Origin: Bacteroidia bacterium
GTDB taxonomy: Bacteria; Bacteroidota; Bacteroidia; NS11-12g; UBA9320
Assembly: GCA_029253325.1 (NCBI GenBank)
Contig: JAQWZS010000230.1
Coordinates: forward strand, 1-32,728
Direction of reading: 5' to 3'
DNA length: 32,728 bases
Shown here piece after piece: positions 31,040 to 32,728 of this stretch. A model generated the notes under the pieces. The model saw only the letters and a list, made by a program, of their open reading frames with translations. It was not told where the DNA came from and searched no databases. Made by a program: the position numbers and the translations under genes. Every line of letters begins with the position of its first letter. The stretch's first letter is position 1.

Positions 31040-32728
31040 ATGGATAGAGCATTAATAGTAGCCGTATTAACAATTTTTTTGTTTTCCTTTAAATCTGATT
31101 CCCTAGAAGAGGGAATGTTCCCGATGAGTCAATTAAACGCTCTTGATCTAAAAACTGCAGGTTTAGAGATTTCTACTAGTGATATTTATAATGAAGCACA
31201 ACCTGCATTGGTGAATGCTTTAGTAAGGCTAGGTGGTTGTACTGGGTCATTCATTTCTGATTCTGGTCTGATTATCACAAATCATCATTGTGTGTTTAGT
31301 TCTGTAGCATCTGCGAGTTCATCTAAAAATAATTATTTAGAGAATGGGTTCTATGCAATTAAAAAAACCGAGGAAATAAAAACCTCTCTACCCTGTAAAA
31401 TAACCATGTCTTATGTTGATGTTTCGGAGGAAGTTCTAGCAGGTATTGATGTCAATACTCCCGCACTCAAGAAGCAAGAAATTATATCAAAAAACAGAAA
31501 ACTAATCATTGAACGAGAGCAAAAGGCTAACCCTAATCTTACACCTGAAATATCAGAAATGCTGGTAGGTAAGTCTTATACGTTATTTCGATATAAGACA
31601 CTAGATGATGTGCGATTAGTGTATGTTCCACCAAAAAATATTGGAAAGTTTGGTGGTGAGACAGACAATTGGGAATGGCCAAGACATAATGGTGATTTTT
31701 CGATTGTTCGTGCATATGAAAACGGGATTCCATATGTTCCTGAAAAATATCTGGAGGTAAACCCATCTGGAACTTCAGAGGGTGATTTTACCTTTATTTT
31801 AGGTTATCCAGGACGTACATACAGAAACCAAACTGCTCAATTCTTAGATTATCAAAACAATTATGTTTTGCCAATTATTGCTGATTGGTTCGATTTTCAA
31901 ATTGAAGCGATTAAGTCATTTGCTGGTGATGACATTGACATGAAATTGAAGTATAGTGGAAGATTAGCTAGTTTAAACAATACATCGAAAAATTTTAAAG
32001 GGAAGATGCAAGGGCTTCAACGTACCGATGTTATTGCTCAGAAGTATGATAATCAGAAAAAGTTAGCCGAATATGCTGCTGTAACCAAATCATTCAATGG
32101 GTATCAATTATTATTTAAAAAGAATGAGGAATTGTACGCCCGAAAATTTGCTTTAGCTAGAGATTATATTTATATAAATCAACTCTATAGAAATGGAATA
32201 TTTAGCGGGGCTGCTTTTACTCAGATTAATAATGAAAGTATTCAAATCTTAACAAAAGATGAACGAGCAGAATATCTAGATCAAAATTCTGCTAAAATAC
32301 TTAGGCAATTATCTTCCTACAGAGGGTTAGAATCTAGATTATCACTTGAAAAGAAACTTTTTTCAGAGTTACTTTATCAATTATCACTGAGCCATTTATC
32401 TGAAATTAAGTTTTTATTTGATCACAAATTTTATTCAGGATACAGCACCTCACGCAATTCGGCTTATAGATTTGCTGATATGTTATGGGAGAGTTCAAAA
32501 TTAAGGAAGATTCAAAAAAATAACAGTTTGATGGAGTCTGATATGAGTAAGTACCTTAGAACTAATGATGAACTTATATCATTCGCATCAAAAGTGAACC
32601 GTGTATTTAGAGATATGCAAAAAGAAATGATTCAGATTAATGCAGAAATTGATGCAATCATTCCTCGATTTAACGATATTGATATGGAAATGAAAGGAGG
32701 AAGTTTTATTCCCGATGCTAATGGTACA
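31040..32728 (+). CDS. S46-family dipeptidyl-peptidase (DPP7/DPP11 type), 3' truncated by window edge
   Basis: 563 codons are open to the last base; the family is usually ~720 residues. A signal peptide (~1-17) is followed by the chymotrypsin-like first half: 'GGCTGSFISDSGLIITNHHC' with the catalytic His (82/83) and 'NWEWPRHNGDFS' with the catalytic Asp (219). 'FILGYPGRTYRNQT' and 'LKYSGRLASLNNTSKNFKGK' are family hallmarks, and the last visible residues 'FIPDANGT' match the conserved segment shortly before the serine region. The catalytic serine and the residue that separates DPP7 from DPP11 lie beyond the window. Such enzymes release dipeptides from oligopeptides in the periplasm. The ATG at 31040 is 23 nt after mlaF. 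Confidence 0.92.
   Translation, partial: MDRALIVAVLTIFLFSFKSDSLEEGMFPMSQLNALDLKTAGLEISTSDIYNEAQPALVNALVRLGGCTGSFISDSGLIITNHHCVFSSVASASSSKNNYLENGFYAIKKTEEIKTSLPCKITMSYVDVSEEVLAGIDVNTPALKKQEIISKNRKLIIEREQKANPNLTPEISEMLVGKSYTLFRYKTLDDVRLVYVPPKNIGKFGGETDNWEWPRHNGDFSIVRAYENGIPYVPEKYLEVNPSGTSEGDFTFILGYPGRTYRNQTAQFLDYQNNYVLPIIADWFDFQIEAIKSFAGDDIDMKLKYSGRLASLNNTSKNFKGKMQGLQRTDVIAQKYDNQKKLAEYAAVTKSFNGYQLLFKKNEELYARKFALARDYIYINQLYRNGIFSGAAFTQINNESIQILTKDERAEYLDQNSAKILRQLSSYRGLESRLSLEKKLFSELLYQLSLSHLSEIKFLFDHKFYSGYSTSRNSAYRFADMLWESSKLRKIQKNNSLMESDMSKYLRTNDELISFASKVNRVFRDMQKEMIQINAEIDAIIPRFNDIDMEMKGGSFIPDANGT

Noticed and set aside
1..32728. CRISPR arrays, insertion sequences, phage genes or toxin-antitoxin modules
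   Set aside because: No regularly spaced repeats, transposase or integrase motifs or terminal inverted repeats were seen; the tRNA cluster has no flanking integrase or duplicated tRNA 3' end to suggest an integrated element.

Overview
The window is AT-rich, chromosomal, and comes from a member of the Bacteroidota. Four things point there: a SusC/SusD pair, several proteins ending in type IX secretion (T9SS) or gliding-motility C-terminal domains, TAnnTTTG-type promoter elements, and start codons that sit behind A/T-rich leaders with no Shine-Dalgarno sequence. The genus cannot be fixed from the sequence alone. Gliding/T9SS traits and free-standing glucan degradation suggest a free-living rather than a gut lineage.

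Layout. 1-2015: the tail of a T9SS type B surface protein, then rsmG and a membrane glycosyltransferase on the minus strand. 2157-2482: tRNA-Ser(GCU), tRNA-Arg(UCU) and tRNA-Pro(UGG), closed by a strong terminator. 2614-18542: a polysaccharide utilisation locus (PUL). It consists of a membrane-spanning propeller/LuxR-type regulator without a kinase, followed by a seven-gene operon: SusC, SusD, a PKD surface lipoprotein, a two-repeat T9SS protein, a GH5-CBM6 T9SS enzyme, a GH3 and a GH30. The enzyme set fits a beta-glucan, possibly a beta-1,3/1,6-glucan such as laminarin or a fungal glucan (inference). The GH5 and the repeat protein should be displayed on the surface through T9SS. GH3 and GH30 have signal peptides but no T9SS tail and are probably periplasmic.

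18554-22637, minus strand: RNase P RNA, then a sigma-54-type response regulator, a TsaC/Sua5 tRNA-modification enzyme and RmuC, apparently in one transcriptional direction. 22826-31016: a phosphohexomutase (GlmM-like), a lectin-like T9SS type B protein, a small basic protein, a four-cysteine protein, a T9SS type A protein, an SDR oxidoreductase and an MlaE-MlaF lipid transporter pair. 31040-end: an S46 dipeptidyl-peptidase cut by the window edge, with the catalytic serine beyond it.

Most of the window is orthodox. The parts most worth a second look are the two-repeat cysteine-rich protein in the PUL (11382-12419), the direct repeats upstream of susC, the rnpB/response-regulator junction, the small ORF that overlaps the glmM start, and two small proteins of unknown function near 26.4-27.3 kb.
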